A DNA stretch of 22,352 nt from Amoeboaphelidium protococcarum. Taxonomy: Eukaryota > Aphelidiomycota > Aphelidea. Positions 20,368 through 22,352 of this stretch are shown piece after piece. The translations under genes were made by a program, and so were the position numbers. The number at the start of each line of letters is the position of its first letter. The stretch's first letter is position 1. Below the pieces are notes generated by a model. It saw nothing but the letters and a program-made list of their open reading frames with translations. It ran no database searches and was not told where the DNA came from. The stretch covers positions 735-23,086 of the forward strand of contig JALECJ010000017.1 of the NCBI GenBank assembly GCA_023515745.1, written 5' to 3'.

Positions 20368-22149
20368 ATGAGTATAAATAATAAGAAGGTTGTAAGGCTA
20401 GTTATGGCTATTAGTATTGCACTCATCCTATATGGAATGTTTACTCTAACTTGGTCAGGTCCTGTCAGTGATGAATCTGACACTCTTAATGAAAAGAACT
20501 ATCCCACAGAAGTCGATGGAACACAAAAGGTATTTATCTATATCCATCCTAATATTTTTATATTTCTATATACATTATCAAAGTAACTTAATAGTGTAGA
20601 GACTAATGTCGGACCAAGATGTTGATACTGCACTTCGAGCGCCATCGGCAGCAGGTTTTAAACCGCCTATAAAGCCTCAAGAAGATTTATTGCACCCAGA
20701 CAAGGTGGCTGATGATTAGTTGAAACTTGTTAATCTGCAGATACCTGAGGTATAGCCTTTGCCGGCTCATATTGCAGTTCTGGTCATTGCGTGTAATAGG
20801 CCATCTGTCTCACGAGCTCTAGACAGTCTGCTGAAGTATAAACCGCGAGAGAATGTTGCCATCATTGTTAGTCAGGATTGCGGTCACGAGGAAACTTCTA
20901 AGGTCATTAAACAATACTCTGATCGCGTTCTGCACATAAAGGTTAGTTTTTTGAATGCTCTCCCTTGATTTATTGCATGTCGTCAATTGTGTAGTAACCA
21001 GATTAATCCACTCCTGTAACATAGAAAGGACACGAAGATTATGTTGCATTTTATAAAATATCCAGACATTACAAGTGGGCTCTATCGCAAGTATTCGACG
21101 TTATGCAGTTTCAATAGGCGATAATTCTTGAAGATGATATGGAAATAGCGCCGGATTTTTATGACTACTTTCAGGCATTCTTGCCCGTCTTGGAAGCAGA
21201 TGACACATTGTTCTGCATATCAGCCTGGAATGACAATGGGAAACCGAATTTGATTGAAGATCCATATTCATTCTATCGCTCAGACTTCTTTCCTGGTCTT
21301 GGGTGGATGTTGAAAAAGTAGTTGTGGACAGCAGAGTTGCGCGATAGCTGGCCATAAACTTACTGGGATGACTGGCTCCGGCATTCTGATCAGCATAAGT
21401 AACGCGGATGCATACGGCCAGAGATATCAAGAACTATGAATTTTGGTAAAGTCGGATCTAGTGGATTTGGTTGGTTTGAATAACACGTTGCTACAGTTAA
21501 ACTGAATTAAGAACCTGTGAAATTTGAGGGTTTTTACCCAGGCTCATCGTAATTGCAACGATATACCGCGGAGGAGTAACAAGACCGTTCAACAGCACGA
21601 GAGAATACCGTAGTTGATGTCCGCAACTATTTGGGAAAAATTTATGAAACTCGCTTTATGAAACAGGTATATGAACTATCTTCACTGGTTACTTCAGAGA
21701 AATTGAGAGCCATCATAAGCTCTGACGACGGTTTGAATGAGCCTGAATTTGCAGAGAACGCTAATATCCTGCCCCATTTAAGGTAATCAGTACGGAATAT
21801 CAAAGCTATTGACACGCCCACAGAGTATGATGATGTAAACAATATTTATTACTGCGGTCAAAATTGTTGGCAAAGGTTCAGACTGGAGTATAAAAAGCTG
21901 AACTCCGATAAAAAGCAAATCACGCTCTATCACTAGACTAGACTGCTTGAGGAGTGGGGACTGCTCAATGATATTAGAGAGGACTGTGCAAGGACTGCTT
22001 ACAAGGACATAGTCACGTTTAAGATTAAATTGAACTCATCCAGTACCGCGACATTTAAATCTCCTTCGTCCCAGTAGTCATCGATAAGTAACCGAGATGG
22101 AAAAGGTGTTGAGTACGTATAAGTATTCATTGCTCCTGAACGAACGTGA
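20368..22149 (+). CDS. GT13 N-acetylglucosaminyltransferase, copy B (MGAT1/POMGNT1-like)
   Basis: Paralogue of the divergent neighbour with the same GT13 domain and type II topology: membrane anchor at about residues 8-29, a stem, then the catalytic domain. Three exons (20368-20529, 20600-20941, 20995-22149) give 552 residues. Motifs are AVLVIACNRPSVSRALDSL, IIVSQDCGHEE, HIK|QPD, FYKISRHYKWAL, ILEDDMEIAP (Glu214-Asp216), CISAWNDNGK, FFPGLGWML, WDDWLR (292-297) and ISRTMNFGKVG followed by WFEQH, the last Gln a TAA codon. HI-x-QPD after the donor matches animal MGAT1. The C-terminal LLEEWGLLNDIRE with AYKDIV resembles the family's end region. All catalytic marks are present, so it is probably active. 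Confidence 0.9.
20530..20599 (+). other. Intron 1 of GT13 copy B (70 nt)
   Basis: Donor AAG|GTATTT, acceptor AGTGTAG|AGA, phase 0. The closer AG at 20594 would shift the frame; 20599 keeps it and ends in TGTAG. Confidence 0.8.
20942..20994 (+). other. Intron 2 of GT13 copy B (53 nt)
   Basis: Donor AAG|GTTAGT, acceptor TTGTGTAG|TAA, phase 0. The resulting 21-residue link (QPD to FYK) is exactly as long as in copy A, which has no intron here. A later AG at 21024 is in frame too but would drop 10 residues. Confidence 0.8.
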
Positions 22150-22352
22150 CTGACTTTTTCGAATGTTGCCGTAATAGAAATCTGTATGTTGTTGTATATG
22201 GCTTTAAGCATCGTAGTACTGAGATATTACAGTGCTCATAGTACTTGAAACAATATATTCATCGCTTATCGCTGTTCATGTGGGTTAAGCGATCACTCGT
22301 ACACTTTAAAAAAAGCTCCGGCGATCTTTTCATCGGGGTACCCACATATCCC
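22150..22352. other. Right-edge region, no gene assigned
   Basis: Follows the GT13 copy B stop. A plus-strand frame is open from 22149 to the edge with an ATG at 22278 (25 codons to the end); it matches nothing recognised. Two short inverted repeats lie here: ATCGCTTA (22261-22268) with TAAGCGAT (22286-22293), and ATGTGGGT (22278-22285) with ACCCACAT (22340-22347). It could be a 3' UTR or the start of another gene. Confidence 0.35.

Noticed and set aside
21001-21024. Acceptor at 21024 for GT13 copy B intron 2
   Set aside because: It is in frame but removes 10 residues including QPD; the acceptor at 20994 gives the same spacing as copy A and the TGTAG end.
1-22352. Bacterial or phage origin, mobile elements, CRISPR or a defence island
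   Set aside because: Introns, eukaryote-only families (haspin, Ulp1, RasGEF, GT13) and the absence of transposase, integrase or repeat-spacer structure exclude these.
1-22352. Oxymonad or diplomonad host, which also use TAR=Gln
   Set aside because: Less favoured, not excluded: the DnaJ presequence, TSPO and fungal-type architectures fit a mitochondriate fungus relative better.

Overview
The window is nuclear DNA of a eukaryote that reads TAA and TAG as glutamine and stops only at TGA. Under the standard code nearly every gene is broken by stops. Reading TAR as Gln gives long open frames that match known eukaryotic families over their full length. Short introns (about 52-70 nt) and very compact gene spacing are also visible. 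An Amoeboaphelidium-type aphelid (sister group of Fungi) is the best guess, because such aphelids are reported to use TAR=Gln. Two genes also have a fungal flavour: an ankyrin plus dilute-domain protein, and a Kre9/Knh1-like secretory ectodomain. A DnaJ with a mitochondrial-type presequence and a TSPO homologue fit a cell with mitochondria. The lineage call is inference; ciliates, hexamitids, oxymonads and ulvophyte algae also use this code.

Layout: 1-155 (-) start of a probable pyridoxamine-phosphate oxidase; 298-906 (+) TspO/translocator protein; 1241-3634 (+) ankyrin-DIL protein; 3678-5384 (-) Mdj1/Tid1-type DnaJ; 5603-7170 (-) patatin-like phospholipase; 7567-10398 (+) haspin kinase; 10433-11173 (-) 4'-phosphopantetheinyl transferase with unresolved 5' end; 11411-11929 (+) unknown small coiled-coil protein; 12248-15400 (+) RasGEF; 15491-16621 (+) Ulp1-type SUMO protease; 16683-18116 (-) single-pass membrane protein with Kre9-like ectodomain; 18330-20000 (-) and 20368-22149 (+) a divergent pair of GT13 (MGAT1/POMGNT1-type) N-acetylglucosaminyltransferases. 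Convergent neighbours are only 34-61 bp apart.

These are mostly unrelated housekeeping and signalling genes and not a pathway cluster. The exceptions are the two GT13 paralogues, a head-to-head tandem duplicate sharing one 367-bp upstream region. No mobile element, CRISPR array, tRNA or rRNA was recognised. The most notable points are the genetic code, a shared TGTAG acceptor at all six confident introns, the divergent GT13 pair with intron turnover, the membrane-anchored Kre9-like protein, and a SUMO-interacting-motif-like tail on the SUMO protease.
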